Numbered from the stretch's first letter, positions 38,949 through 52,900 are shown. The stretch: DNA of 64,000 bases from Dasyornis broadbenti (GCA_013397935.1 VZRN01004407.1:5440081-5504080); one strand, 5' to 3'. Made by a program: numbers and translations. Notes: generated from the sequence alone by a model not told the origin.

Positions 38949-41900
38949 AACAGAAATTTGTATTATAAAAAGCACTGGCAGTTCACTGGTTTCCTGCAGA
39001 AATTTCCCTTTTTTTTTTTTTTTTTTTTTTTAAATTTTATCATTCTTCTTTTTTCCTTGTCCTGCTACCTACTTTGAAAAGGGACAACACCTGTATTTAA
39101 TTTTATGCTTACAGAATATAAGTGATTTTTGTGCTGACCACACCAACTGTTCTACTGGACACAGCTAAGTAACCTGCTAATTCAACACCTTGACAATCCT
39201 CTCTCACAATTTCTCTATTGCCTTCTTTCCTTGCCTCTTGATTCACCGTGCTGTGTCTAACAGTGAGGGTGCTGCTCTTGGGCCCCCTCCTCTTTCTCTG
39301 GTCACGCCCGTATTCTCGTCAGGGTTTGGTTAATGAATCTAGAAGAATAGAGCACAACAAAGTTGGGTTTGATGAAATTTTCTTTCTAAAGCTGTTCTTT
39401 TGTGATCTGTCTGATCCTTGTCATGAACTAAGCAAGGCTGGCATCTCCCTGTAGCTTTAGTATGAAAATGAAAACTAAAAGGACAAAACATATGTAATTT
39501 TTTTTCTTTTTTAAACAGGGATATCAATTTAGTTTGGTAGATTCAGTATTATTTGCTTTTTTTATCCGTAGCTGGCCTGTGTAATTTTATACCATTATAG
39601 TTTGTTTTACATGAAGGAAGTGAATGTGAGATGACATGCTTTCCCCTTATAATATTTCAAAAGACTTGAGCCCTAGCTCCTGCAGAAATTTCAATGTTAT
39701 CAGTACAGTGGGGTTTTTTAGCAATAGAGAAATTATCAGAGAGAACTCATAGTAATTTTTTTATTTTATATGGAGGTGTTTTGAGACTATTCAAGTTGTG
39801 TTTGAAAAATATGATTTTTGCTATATACATTCATCCTTTTGAGTATTCTTCCCTTTAGAAATCAGAATGATGATGTAAGTAACATTGTTATTAGTTCTCA
39901 CCACTGGATTTCTTAGTTTATGCTTTATTTTCCACCCTTATGGGATGGATTGCCAGCCCTTGCTTCCCATAGCAATCGATTTCAGCCAGACTACTGTGAG
40001 CTTTTTGCAGAGATATGAGTTTGGAGGGTTTTTTTTATTATTGTGCTGTTTTTCTTCCTCTTTTTTTGCCAGGATTTACCTAGAAATTATGTCCTATACG
40101 TCCCTAAATTTCTATAGCAATTGATTCTATTCCATCTCCATTTTTGCTATCACTTTTTTTGCTATTGTTTTATAGATTTAATCTTAGTTATTTATATCTT
40201 GGTTGTTTTTTTATTAATGGATTTAACAGCTGGTATTACTTTTTTAGATTCATTTGTTCAGAGCAAGAAAAAAGCTTCACAAGAATGGAATACATTGTGG
40301 AATACACCAAAGTAGGGAGCACTTAGAAAAAAAATATACTCATTTCTTAGTGTTATAAAGAGTATTTAACTGTGTATCTGTAAGTAATAAAACCAGCATA
40401 TGTAACAATAGGCTTTTTAATACAACAGGTTCAATATATTTGATTAATTTTAATGCTTACCCTGTGACTTGCAGTACTTTGCATAAAATAATTTCTTTGT
40501 TAACATTCCCTGCTTTTATGAAAGCCATACTTCAGCTAATAGAGTATTGTTAAACTGCAAACAATCTGCTAAAAATCTCTTCAGGTAACAACATTTCTAG
40601 GTATAAGAACAGCTGAGAAATACTGCTCTATATTTAAGCATAAATTTGAAGACAGGAAAACAGCACTGGGGCTTGAAACTCCCTGTAACCAGCAGATGGT
40701 GGTGCTGGCTTAGAAATCAGTAGTGGCTGAAAAGCCTGCAAGAATTTCATTATGTATTGCTTTGCTAAAGAAACAATTTTATTAAAAAAATTATTTCAGA
40801 TGGCTGTTTTTGACTATATATAATTTTTTTCCATAAAAGTATATGCAGTGTAAGTACTTATCTCTAGATCCAGTGTCTATGTAAATAGGCACAGCATTTT
40901 ATACTCAATTTACACATGAAATGATATGATAACCTCACAGGTAGCAGTCACATGAAGACCTCCATCCCAGAGGAATATTACAACCAAGCCTGAAAGAGTA
41001 TTGGGGATCACTGAGCCTGATCCTATTAAAATGTAGTAAATGGAAGTTTTTCCCCTGATGTGGGTGAAAACTGGATAAGACTGACGATAAGAAAGCCAGA
41101 GTTAAATATTTCAGTTCTTCTTCAGAGACACAGACACTTCTTCACCCTTTTTTACAAAGATAAACACAAGTCAAAAGAGAAAAGAAACTCAATGGTATCA
41201 AATTTTACAAAGTAAAAAATATGAAGAAAACCCCAATTTATCAGTCACATTTTAATCACCTAATTAAAAAAAGGAACAACCTCAGCCAAATCCTCTCAAG
41301 TGTGTTTTCAAAAGTAAGGCAGGGAAGCAGAGGAACAATTGAATAAATAAATAAATAAAATCTTAGAATTTAAGAATACAGTCCCCTGGATATAAGAAGT
41401 TTAGGAAAATCTTTACTTCACTGTGGTATTGGCAGGGACCTAGTATGTCTTCTTGTAATCAGCAAGGTAGATGAAGTTTTATTTCAGTTAAAAAATTTAG
41501 GACATGTGGGTTGGAATTACACCAGAAATCTGTACTTTTAAGATGCTAAGATAAATTGGCACTTCTAAGTGGAAAACAAAGTAATAATTCTAAATAGATT
41601 TCTGCAGGATGAAATCTACACTTCCTAATGTTCGCAGGAAGGAAATAGTTGTAGCAAGACTGAGCTGAAATTTGTGGAGCCCTGCTCTAAAGGCATGGAA
41701 CTATTGCTTTCCTGTGCACTTGAGAAATATTCACTCTTCCTGACAAACACAATCTATGCAGTAAATACAAGATTTCTAATCCCAAGGAACAAAGCAGTCA
41801 CCAAGGACTCCTGTGCTTACTTTTACCCTTAGTTACTTCAAGGCATTCTATGTTTTTCTCTGAATTTAATGGAGCTGGGGGAGTGTAAACAGTAAAGTAA

Positions 41901-43774
41901 GTGATCATAGGCACAATGTTGAGTGGTGTTTCAAATTATTTATTTTTTTTTTAAAATAGTAGCTTATTTTTGGTCCACATAGAGAACTTCACTGTTTTCA
42001 GCAGTGACTGATCAGATTGTGTCTTTAGTCACAAAGGAGAAACTTCCTTTACTTTGTAGTTCGTCCTACAGTTTAGCAGAACTGCATAACTACAACATGC
42101 CCTTGCTAGTGCTGCAACTTCTTCCTTTGCGGCCCTTACAGGTGGTGTCAAAATCCTCTTTGAGGCAATAGGACAAAGGAAAATACACTGTGGGTTGCTA
42201 TGCATTGAAACAAGGATATTCTATGACAATGCACTGAATTTTGTAATTTGTGCTGTGTTGCTACTGCTAAAGAATCTCCCAAAAATGTGCCTTTTGGCTT
42301 TACATGTCATGCCTTGGGGAGCTATCAAAGGGCCACTCATAAGGAAATCAGTGTCCTTTAATTGACGCTATTTTTTTTTAAGGAAGGAAAATAGAAACAC
42401 AAATGAAAAGGATATTACAGTTATTTACTGTTAGAGGCGCACTTTCATGTCTAATTTAAAAAAAAAAAAATGACCAAATGCTGTACTAACAATTCACTTT
42501 TATCACATATGAATGGGATATATTTCCATGGAATGTATTCCAAATGTACTTTTCAAAAAGCAGTAGCAACATTACAGTCTTTTACCTGCCAGATCTGAGA
42601 AAAATAGAGATTAATAGCCACAATTTCAGATCATTTGGTCACTTGAATTTTAGCACGATCTGTAAGTAAGGAGCTCCTTTACAACGGAATGGACTGCACG
42701 TGAGCCACCCAAGGTTTTGTAACCCACAGACAGTGGTAAAACCAAATCCCAGTCAAGGGATTCTCAGTCCTCTGCTTGCAGCCAGGGGATCACCAGGTAG
42801 TCTGTTAAAATGTTAACATGGGGCCTTAAGCAATCCTTTTGTACTTGCTCTGCTAGAGACAGCAGCTGGAGCTCCAAAATTGTAGTTCATAGCTGCTTGT
42901 GACATGGTAGGAAACACAGGGTCTGAACAGGTCTTTTTTGACTCCTGGGGTAACATTTTGCTGTAGCTCCTCTATTACACTCAGAGCAGAACAGCTTGTT
43001 ATAATGAAGTAACATAATTTAAAATTTAACTTGGAATATTTACACTTGCCATAACAATGAGACACTTTGACTTTCCTTATTCTCCAAAGTGCACTCTCAA
43101 AAGACAAAGTTAGTTCCCTTCACTTTGATGTTTGTCTGGGCAGCAGACCCCCTTGAAAACAGACTGTGTTCTAAGTTCTACAGTTTAGGCACATCTCCAT
43201 TCTTCACCCTTTCCCAAAACAACCTTTATCCAAATAGTGTTCTGTGTGGATACAACATGTGGAGAAGTCAGTTGGGCAAAGAAATGGACAGGGGGAAAAG
43301 AGTCCACTGATGCTTTGCTCTTTTTTTTTGACTTTTCATATGACATTCCAATAACAATGTAATGACTTGAATAAACAATTACAGAGTGAATCATAATTTG
43401 AAAAGGCAGTGGAGAATGAAGACTAAAAATCAAGAAAAATGTATGAGGGAGTACTAAAATCTGATTTAGAAAAGATGTTCAAGGTTCAATGAACCTATGA
43501 CTTAGTCTAAATATAAATTAGGATTTGATTAGGAATTGAAGTAGCTTTTTTTCTACTGTGCAAACTTGGCAGGGGAAAGAGAAGATGTTTGTTATGTACA
43601 AATAGTGTAATTCATATTGTTTCCATACCTCTGTATGGGAACAAGAAACCAGATCCATGATATCAGAAGCCTTTCTTCTCAAAATTGCACATGCCAGTTG
43701 TAAAATGGTGTATATATGGGAAAGGCTTTCTTCTCATTTATAACAGTGTATGCATGAGGTATGAACAGCTCCTG

Positions 43775-43832
43775 ATCTAAAGTCCACTGAAGTCAGTGTA
43801 AATGTTTTCTCTGACTTTAGTGGACTTTGGAT
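43775..43832. repeat. 22-bp inverted repeat, MITE- or SINE-like relic
   Basis: The arms AAAGTCCACTGAAGTCAG (43779-43796) and CTGACTTTAGTGGACTTT (43811-43828) are complementary at 17 of 18 positions, the other being a G-U in RNA, around a 14-nt loop. Pairing extends outward with one more wobble to 43775 and 43832. The words CACTGAAGTCAGTG and GACTTTAGTGGACTTTGGAT resemble an old hairpin repeat common in turtle, crocodile and bird genomes. That family assignment is from memory. Confidence 0.7.
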
Positions 43833-46800
43833 AAACCACAATTTGAACAGCCTTAAACCACTTCTTTGCTTGCTGAAGTTATATTAATAGAGCGTGATAA
43901 TAACTGATACAGCATACATAGTAGTTATGTTCTTGAGTTAAACTGGAGGAGCATAGAAAAATATCCGATTTCTGTGGTAACCCTAGGGAGTTGCTCTAAC
44001 CTTAAGAGTAAGTACAAATGGTGTAAATCCATTCCCCAGGCCTTTTTCACCAAAAGATTCAAGTTAAAAGTTTGCTGGGTTTCCAGACTCCTTTGTAGTC
44101 TGTGTTTCATTCTATATACAAATTACACTAAAAGATAGGAACTTAAGTTTATGATGGTTTCACAGAATATCAGAGCAACCATCTAATATAATAACAGGAT
44201 CCAGCATAGCAAGATTCCACATTTGCTGTTAACTGTCCTTTTTACAGCATTCAAGGCAAAGCAAAGATGAGGAATATATCTGTGGCTGAGTTTCAATTCA
44301 TTATGTGGGAGAAGAATTAAGACTGAAAGACCATGTATTAATAATACAAAATTGAAGTATTGGATGCTAATAGAAATAAAAAGAAAAGGGAAAAAAAAGG
44401 TAGTAGACCCAATGCATTTGTTTTGCAATTTCATGTGCCTTTATCCAAAAGGTGCAAGCCTGGGACAAAAAGATGGGGGGGGGGAATGTTTCTTGATCCG
44501 CAGTTTCAAAGAGAATGTCTCATGTAAGCACCATTCAGTATTTGCAAAATGTTCTGAGATGATGCATACTTGATGTTCTTGGATCTTGATGTTTTCTTAT
44601 CTGCTTCAAGTGGCACACACTGCAACTAAATGCCAGCCTCACCTGCTTTTCTAATGGTGCTAGTGTGTGGAGATATGCAGCATATCTTTTTGTATTAAAA
44701 AAACAGAATGAAATGCATTTTCAAGTTTGTAATGCACATAGAAACAAAAGCAGCAATCCTGCTTCATTTGAATTACCATTTCAGACACCAAGCGAACACT
44801 GCTCTGCAGTTTCTAAAATTAACATTCTTGTATCTCATCAAGCACCATTATATTGTAGTTTCTAGTCAATGATTTCATTACATCTGTTACCACCAAAAAA
44901 TCAAGTAAATTTGTAAAATAAATAGTTCATAGGCATAAAATTACTTTTAGGGGATGAATAATGTGAGGTTTTTTTCCACAACAAATAACAAATGTTTTGA
45001 TTAAATCATATTTCAATGCTATGCTAAATTCCAACCCCAACTGATTTGGCACATTTTCTTTTCTGAAACTACCTTTGATAAGAAATGCATTACAAACTCA
45101 TCAGTTTAGCTTCCCGTTAACAAAGAGACAGCAGCCGTCTGGATTATTCTAGATCCGCAGTGAAACTGCCACACTCTGTATGCTCAAACTAAAGCTGTGC
45201 AAGTTTGACAAGGGGCAGATGAATCCAGGAGTTATTGTGCAGGGGTTTAAGTCTATGCGGCAGCTGACGGTTGAAATAATCATCTATACATCGCTCTGAG
45301 CTAGCTGGGGAAAGGTTGAAGCTGTGTATTTTCAACATATCTAGCCTAATGGTTAATCTGTTGTCTTGTACAGGGGGTGCTGGGTGGAATCACAGCAATA
45401 GCTGACAGTTTGGAGGAATTGCTGTGGGTATTTTCAGTTGCCTGATTCACAAAGTGGTAGGTAGCAAAGTCTAAACAGGCTTGTCATTGAATGAGGCAAG
45501 TCATGCTCACTGTCAGTCCCATCTAAAGAACTCTGGTAGCCAAAAGCTCAATCAACATATTGATTATTTGCATTTAGTAATACGGGGCTGCAGCTTGCCT
45601 TCACCCCCCACCCCATGAAAGCTGAGCCAGATTGCAGAGTGGTGACTGCTCCTTTGGAGGTCAGCTGGGAAGATGTTTAGGAGAAAGATATCGGTTAAGT
45701 TGGGGAAGAAATAAAATATTTCTTCAAACCAAGATAAACTGTTAGAAACACTCTCTGTATTTCTAGTGCTGGATCTGACATATCTTCACAGTGACATGAC
45801 ATTACTCACTACAGAGATTAAGGGGGTGCAGTATGAATTAGACTGAAACAAAAATGAAGTATCTGCAAGTGACAGCTCTGGCTGATGGCTGACTATGAAG
45901 GAAAACACTGTGCTAGTGTCTGGCGAAAAACAGTGCTGAAAGCCTAGCAGCTGATAGAGATGGGGGAGGAAAGGAGCACTGGGTATCGGTGGTGGTTGTT
46001 TAGAATGTGTGGTTTTGGTCAGGGTATTTTTTCTCCTTTAAAACACATTTTCATCTTCCCTTCCAGGCAAATCATGCTGAAGCCAGTTTCAGCCATTTTG
46101 TTGAAAGCACTGTACTGGTATTCTGCCTTGTTACATTTAAATTAAAGCTCAGCCCAGTTTTAAGTTATGGCAAGTGTATGCTCACAAAGAATAAATAGAG
46201 ATTGCCACAGGCATTAGTTTAACTACATTTGTTGTTTTAAAAATGTTCAGGGAGTTGCAGATTGCAATTCAAATTATCTTCATTATAATAAATAAAATGT
46301 ATAGAAATAGAAACAGGCATGATTCCCTAATGCAGTCTGTAGGCAAGTGTATATTCATTGAGCTTGAAAGGGAGTTCTTGAGGGTGGGGGTAAGAGTAGG
46401 AATATATGCAACTTCAAAATACCTTTACAATCATATTAATATATCACATTTTATACATATTATTTTTTATCTCTCTAATGGTGACAGGCTTCTTGGGCAA
46501 GTCCTGTACAGCATTTATTAAAAGTAGGTAGTGCTCACCCAGGGTGCAATTAGAAAATACTAGAGAAAGTAGAATTTCTTACCCTTACTCTACTTCTATC
46601 CTGTTCCTTATTGTTTGCCATTCTCAAAAAGTAGTTTAAAATTTGCTCTCGCAATGACTCTCAAAATATTCTTAGGTGATAATAATGCCTTATGGATACA
46701 TGACAAGTGTACTGAATAGTTCTGAGGCTTTGGCAGCATAAACAGTGCAGGCTTGTGACCATGTGCATTGAAGATAAAGTCATATGTCACATTACATAAA

Positions 46801-49649
46801 AGGAAGTAAATCTAACTATGGCTAGAAAAATAGTTCTGTTTTAGAAGACTTGGCTGGTGCTAAACTCATCCCATACTTGGAGGAGAACCCTGGTGGATTT
46901 GGAGGTTGTGATTTGATGTTGCACAGTGGTTTATTACCCCAGTCCAGACAGGTGGATTGCCACACCTAGTGAGGCAGTGACAATATGTAAGGATGTATTT
47001 AGTTTCATATAATTAACAGCAATCTTTGTTTCCCAAATATGTTTTCTATGGAAATGAGCCCACATAATAGTGTAAGAACGCAATCCGATTTTAAAGACAT
47101 TATTAGTAAAAATCAACTGTCTTTGGGGAACAGTGGGATGCTCTGTAAGTGCTTTAGGTTCTGCATATTGTAGTGTGTGTCTGCTGAAGTGGCAGTGTTG
47201 GCTTGTGTACTGCTTCTTCCGAAAGCACAGTGCCTTCACAGGTAGTTCAGAGTGGATCCTGGCAGTCCTGGATGTGTGGCACAGCGTGCATGTACAACTT
47301 CACAGGTTATTTACACTAAGGTTATTTACTCTGTGGTAAAAAATACATAATTTTAGGAGGAATGGAGAAAGAGATTATTATCCCTACCAAGGATAGGTTA
47401 TTCAGATATTATACTGTAATCCTTACTTTTCAAGACACGGGCCATAAACTGTTGGAGTAAGAGAGGAAATTGTCTTATGTACAAAATATTTTATCAGTCA
47501 TCCACTGTGGGGCTTGTTCCACTTTGATCTGAGCTCTTGTCAGAGGCAGGAGGCTGGAAGTCATGGGAGGAAACCAGTAGTTAAGAACTTTTAAATCTAG
47601 AATAACTTGACAAAAAAATGGGCAGCTTAGTGTCCCCATGCTCAGTAATAGTACCTGTCTGCACTGTTGGAACTAAGGGGAAGTAAGTTATGTTTTAAGC
47701 TGCTCAGTCTGCCTTCATGCTGAACAAGATCATGTGGTGCTATTAAATATGATGCCAAGCTCCAGATATGAAGCCATTACCAAAAGACAAGTATTTTTGT
47801 TCTGACACATGCTGTGCCACTGCAAGCACAAAATCTTGGGAAAGCTTGATTATATCTGCATGGAATATGCCATAAGACATATACTGCTATGGAAGGTTAT
47901 TTCTTAATAGTCAAGTCTGGTATGTGAAACCATCACTTATTAAACTCCAGAAGAGACTGTAAAAAAGATTTTGATGTTTCTTAAACACCTTGATTGGAGG
48001 GTGGATAAGCTTAATAGATTCTGGTCTTCTTCCATTGCATGTGAAGATACTTTGATACAGGATATGGATTTTTAAAGATTATTTCCAGTTTTACTATCTG
48101 TACTTTAGAACTGAGTTGATGCATATCAGAGCCTTTAAATACATGCTTGACCAGTGATATGTGTTGGGAGATAGGTCTCTGCAGATATATTTTATCATCT
48201 GAAAATGATTTCACTGGGAGGCATATCAAAAATATTTCGTGGCAGTTTTACTAATCAAATATATATGCTCTTCTCTGATTATTTAAAATATATGTGAACT
48301 CCGGTGAGTATGCATTATTATTATTATTATTATACTTTTAATGTTACTTCTGTTAGTAAAAAGCAGAGTAATATAATGAATTGGACTCTAGTTCTTTTCT
48401 CACTAATTTTTCTATCTATCTCAGTCCGAATAGTAGCAAGGCATCAATTCAGAGGTCACTGAATTGGAACGGGTGCTTTGTCACCAACCAGTTCAATTCT
48501 TGTTAAAAAGTACCTTCAAATGATTCTTGTAATTCCTGTACACTCACCTTTTTCATGGGAGAGACAGATTTTGTGCTTGAAGAAAAATGGCAAGCATGAG
48601 AATGCTATTTTCTTATTTTTCCTGCTACCAGATGGTGTTTCTAGCTGGTGGTAAACTAGACAAAGAGCCCAAAAAACATGCTGACCTCCTCAAATGCTTT
48701 GCCTCTACTCTCTGCTCAATGTTCTCCTTAGAATCTTTAGGGCAATTGAGATACATGGAAATAATGCTGCAAGTTTATCAGTCTGCCAGCTACTTCCTAC
48801 CTAACCTTCTTCCTTCATTATACATAACCAAATATAAGGTCTTAGTGGCTCAGTTATATACCTTCTTCTCTATACTATACTCATTCAGAATGAAACAAGC
48901 ATTAGGAGGAGATCTTTATTGCGTATTTTTACCAGAAAAACATTTTTTATTGGTTTTTACTGAGGGCACCATTTGTTAAAGGTATTAGTAGGGGGGATGG
49001 TGTTTAAATTGCCTTGATATATTATCAATGGAAGACTAAGAATCACAGTTTTAAGCTAAATCCATATTTAGGAAATTGAATTTCTTAACTTTCTTTTCAG
49101 AGGTACTATGTATGACCTCCTGAAATTTACAGTACGCAGCACTGTTGAATACCCAACAACTTTTACGTGGGTTCCTAAACATCAGTTTAATTCCATAAGT
49201 ATAGTTGCACAATTCTGAAGTGGTGACCTTACGTTTTCTATGATTCCTTATGTATTTTAATAGCAGCAGAGTGCTTTACCTCCCCTGTCATTTTCAGTAG
49301 TTTCAAAGAAATAAACATCGTCCGCAGATAGTAAATCTCAAAGCCTTTATCAACATGGGGGAAATAAGTATTGCCTCAGACATACTTACACTAGGATGAG
49401 ATTATTGCTTAAAGGTGATAATATTATTGAATAATCCTTTTATAAGTATTCTTTTATAAAAAGTCATTTTTAGAAAAAAACCCACAACATAAGAAAGCTG
49501 CAGGTATAAACCTTTATTTCTGCTGTTGGAACTGATACCTTAAGCTTTAATGTCTGTATTTCCACATAATATCAAAATTGATTCATGCCTGTGGTTTGAA
49601 ATAATTTTTAATACAAAGAAATTAATTTAAATTTTTTCTTATTATTTAG

Positions 49650-49943
49650 AAGTAAAGAATGCAGCTAGACCAAGTTGCCCAAAATGTTCATATCAATTCA
49701 AGAATGCAACTACTAATGCATTGATTGATGCCAAGTCCACTGAAGGAATCCCGGAACCTGTTCCACTTGTTAATAACCGTAAAGGGAGCCTCTTCCTACC
49801 CAACAACCCCTCGCTGCTGCACCTTAACTTACTGAGTTCTGTTGAACAAGGAAAATCTACCTACTGTAGATTGCAAAGGGCACTCAGCTTGCCTGTAAAA
49901 TACGGCTACCATTCCCAAAAGCCTGGTCTGAACCAACATCTCC
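49650..49943 (+). CDS. Candidate KCNMA1 cassette exon (43 or 98 residues), not previously known to me
   Basis: A clear acceptor (attttttcttattatttag) is followed by AA and then 99 sense codons to TAG at 49949-49951. After the C left by the exon ending at 17198 the frame reads Q-VKNAARPSCPKCSYQFKNAT, then TNALIDAKSTEG, a Pro/Leu-rich middle, and a basic end (YCRLQRALSLPVKYGYHSQ, then KPGLNQHL). Two donors keep the frame into the EDEQPS exon: AACC|gtaaag (exon end 49778, 129 nt) and CTCC|gtaggt (end 49943, 294 nt). The first part can be aligned without gaps to the human 29-residue insert I recall at this same site (AAR....K....FK..T.N). A CPKC pair adds two cysteines. It could instead be an alternative last exon or an extinct exon. 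No transcript evidence can be seen here. Confidence 0.6.
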
Positions 49944-52900
49944 GTAGGTAGCCCAAGTAGTTGGATGCATAAGGCAATACAGAATGGTTTGTGCATGGTT
50001 TTGCAGTCTGTTTTCAATGTGGCTATGACATTACTAATGCTCTGTTAAGTGCTTACAGATGTGGATTTCTCCAGATGTGGTGATTAATAAGTTAATGGAG
50101 ATAGTTAGTCAACTAATGTTTCTGGGTGGTTTGTGCTTTACCTTTCAAAGGGTTTAATTGCTTTGAAGCATTTACATGCTAGGCAGATTGAATTTACCAG
50201 GTATTCCAGTTCGTGTGATGTTCAGTAACACAGATGTTATTTCAAATTTTAGCTCTTTTTGGTGTCTATAAAAGTATCTGTAAACTGTTCTGCTAGTGAC
50301 CTGGGAGAGGCAGGCAAGGAGACAGCGTTGTTTTAAAAATAGTTAGAAAATAACAAAGAAAAATGTTATGAACTTGTCCACTGTTTTGAAAGACATTCCC
50401 TTTGTTTTGCTTTAAAAATGAAATGAGGATAAAAGTCAAGTAATATGTTGTTACAGATGTTCAACTCCACATTAAGGCTGTTAAAATTACCAGCACATCT
50501 TAAACCAATTCATGGAACATTGTCTGGAGGTTATGTCATTGAAGTAATGAACACTCTTTACTCAAGAATAAGCAAACATCTTAAAACATCAGTGTAACTT
50601 TAATTTAAACTCCAGCATAAAACTGAGTGTCTGAAGCCTCATTAGACTCGCCTGACATTTTTTTAGCACTGAGTCTTCCTGAAATGCAAAACTGTTATTA
50701 GAAAAGTGAGCTCTGGGTTGTTACAGCAGTACATTAAGTGTTATACTCAGGGATGTGCAAACAAGCTCTTGAATGTTATTAGAACTCAGAGGCTGCATTG
50801 AGTTCCAAATCTATAAAATTCTGTGTCCAATTCTTGAACTTATTTACAATTTTCATGAAAGCTGGTAAAGAAAGTCTGTGTAGCATAATATGGCTGTAGT
50901 TAATACAAATCCTGTAGAATAAAGGTATTGTTATAAAAAATAGTAAAAAGTGGGGACTCATTAACAAAAGCAAACATACAATATCAGAATCAAGTTGTTA
51001 TATACATTATTCTAATACGCTTGTCTTTCATAAGAACAAGCAAATTTAAGATTCCCTTTTAAATTAATGCAGACACAAAAACCATGAAACTGAAATATTT
51101 AATAACCTTACTAAAAATTTTGCTAGATCCACTTCTTTAAATAGGCAGGAAATTGATAGGAGTGTCTGAAGGATAATAATTAAATATGTTTTATATCCTA
51201 CTTACTACTAAGAAACCACTTGTGAGTTATCTTTGTGACATTTTTGGGAACCAAGCCATAGGTAATAGTGTCCATTATATGCTATTCACATATTTCAACT
51301 CCATGTGTTCCCTTCCCCTATTCTTATGGAGCTGTGTTTCTAAACTGCAGATGCCCTGTAAACTCTGTGGAGAGATTTCAGTGAAAAATAAAATCATGAT
51401 TTTATGTCGTACGATTAATATAGATATCCTTTCATTGCTACAATGGCTTTCTTGCTTAAGCAACAAATGGAGATCCCTCAGAAGGCTTTGCTAACAGGTA
51501 TTAACTAGTGAGCCACATCAACCTTGGACTTTCCAGGCAACTAGTGACAGTAATATAGTTTGAATATGACAAGCACATGTCCAAAAAAGAAGCTTATTTA
51601 TTGCAGATGCAGTACCAATAATAAATGCAGACTGCTAGAAATATACTTCTAGAAAATTTTATTTTGTATGATTACTAGCAAGACTTTGTTTTTAGTTGGG
51701 CAGCAGGTTAGCATCACCTGGCAGCACTGGAGAAATCAAATGTCGGACCATACAGTACAAAAACATCCTTATTGTATTAACTTTCAGAATTTGTAAAGAT
51801 CAGACAGGAGTCCTATTAGCTAGCTGAAAACTTGGAAAGTTATTGGGTTTTAATACTGTTTTCTCTTGTTCAGACAAATATTTCTGGCTATAATATTATC
51901 TACAGTTAACTTGTGTTAATGTAAGATTTTGCCCGTGGTCCGGATGGCAGTTCCTTGAACTGCTAAAATAGTGTAACGATACACTTGTGGTGCCATCTGC
52001 GTCTCTTGACAAACATTCTGTAACCCCGAGGTAACAGATGAAATTGAGTGAAATTTAGAATTTTTTCTAAGAGAGCAAAATAGATCGTTTGTTGTTCACT
52101 GGAAGGAGCATTTTGCATGGCTTTTGTTCGTTTGATCTTTTTAGTGGTGGAACTGAATATTTATATCTGATAAAGAACAAGAGAGCACAGTGGATATCTT
52201 GAAACATATTGTCTGTGTGAAATAGCATGCAAATAACTTTTTGATAGAGAAGTTTAAAACAAGACTAGGCCATTTCCAAGAGAAAGATTTGGAGAGAGTG
52301 TTCTGAAAGGCACAAACACTTGAGGTTTTTTGCAGTCAGAAATGCAAAGATATTACCAACAAAATAATTCTGTTCATGTTCACTTCATGGTACACATAGC
52401 TAAATACTGAAGTGATGTAGTTTAATACTTGCAAACTGTCACAGAAAGAAAATTTCAGTTTGTGTATTTTTGAGAGTTTTCTTGGGGCTTATTTATCTCT
52501 CAGCCAAACAAAGAATGGCATCTGACTAACCATCAGTAAGAGTTTACACTATAGGACTCTGATTTGGGAAGAAAAAGCCAAATGAGAAGAAAATCCCTTT
52601 GTCTTTAGGGGTACTGCCCAAGAAGAGAAGAAACTTCAGTTAGTGAATAAATCTTCATTAGACCGTCATTGTTCTGATCTAAGTATTACCTTTTACACCA
52701 CTCTTTGGGACATTTATTTTGGGATTAGCTTTGTTTGGTTGCTTTTGTTGGGTTTTTTTTGTTGTTTTTTTTTTTTTCTGCAGAGCTTTCTTTGGTTGTG
52801 ACTGCCTTGTGTTGGGTGATGCCATGTCATTTAAAAAGAGAGCACATCTGTCTTTTCAGGGCCCAGCCCTTTGATCTTGACCAAGGCAAAATGAAGTTCC

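Larger units (their letters stand above)
26761..49649 (+). other. Intron, KCNMA1, downstream of STREX
   Basis: A 22.9-kb AT-rich interval. It includes a 42-T run at 29337-29378, a 23-T run at 39009-39031, inverted repeats at 38920-38948 and 43775-43832, short AAAT tracts near 37454 and 41341, and a TTA tract at about 48312-48334. One acceptor-like site at 38615 opens a phase-compatible frame but is weak as an exon. The intronic open frames checked, including one of 130 codons at 48587-48979, show no recognised homology and no suitable splice phase. Confidence 0.65.

Noticed and set aside
48587..48979. 130-codon + strand frame, 670 nt upstream of the candidate cassette
   Set aside because: No acceptor in its frame gives the phase required for KCNMA1 and the translation has no recognised motif. 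Consistent with chance.
49656..49665. Alternative acceptor aagtaaag within the candidate cassette
   Set aside because: It would read C|AA TGC AGC TAG, an immediate stop.
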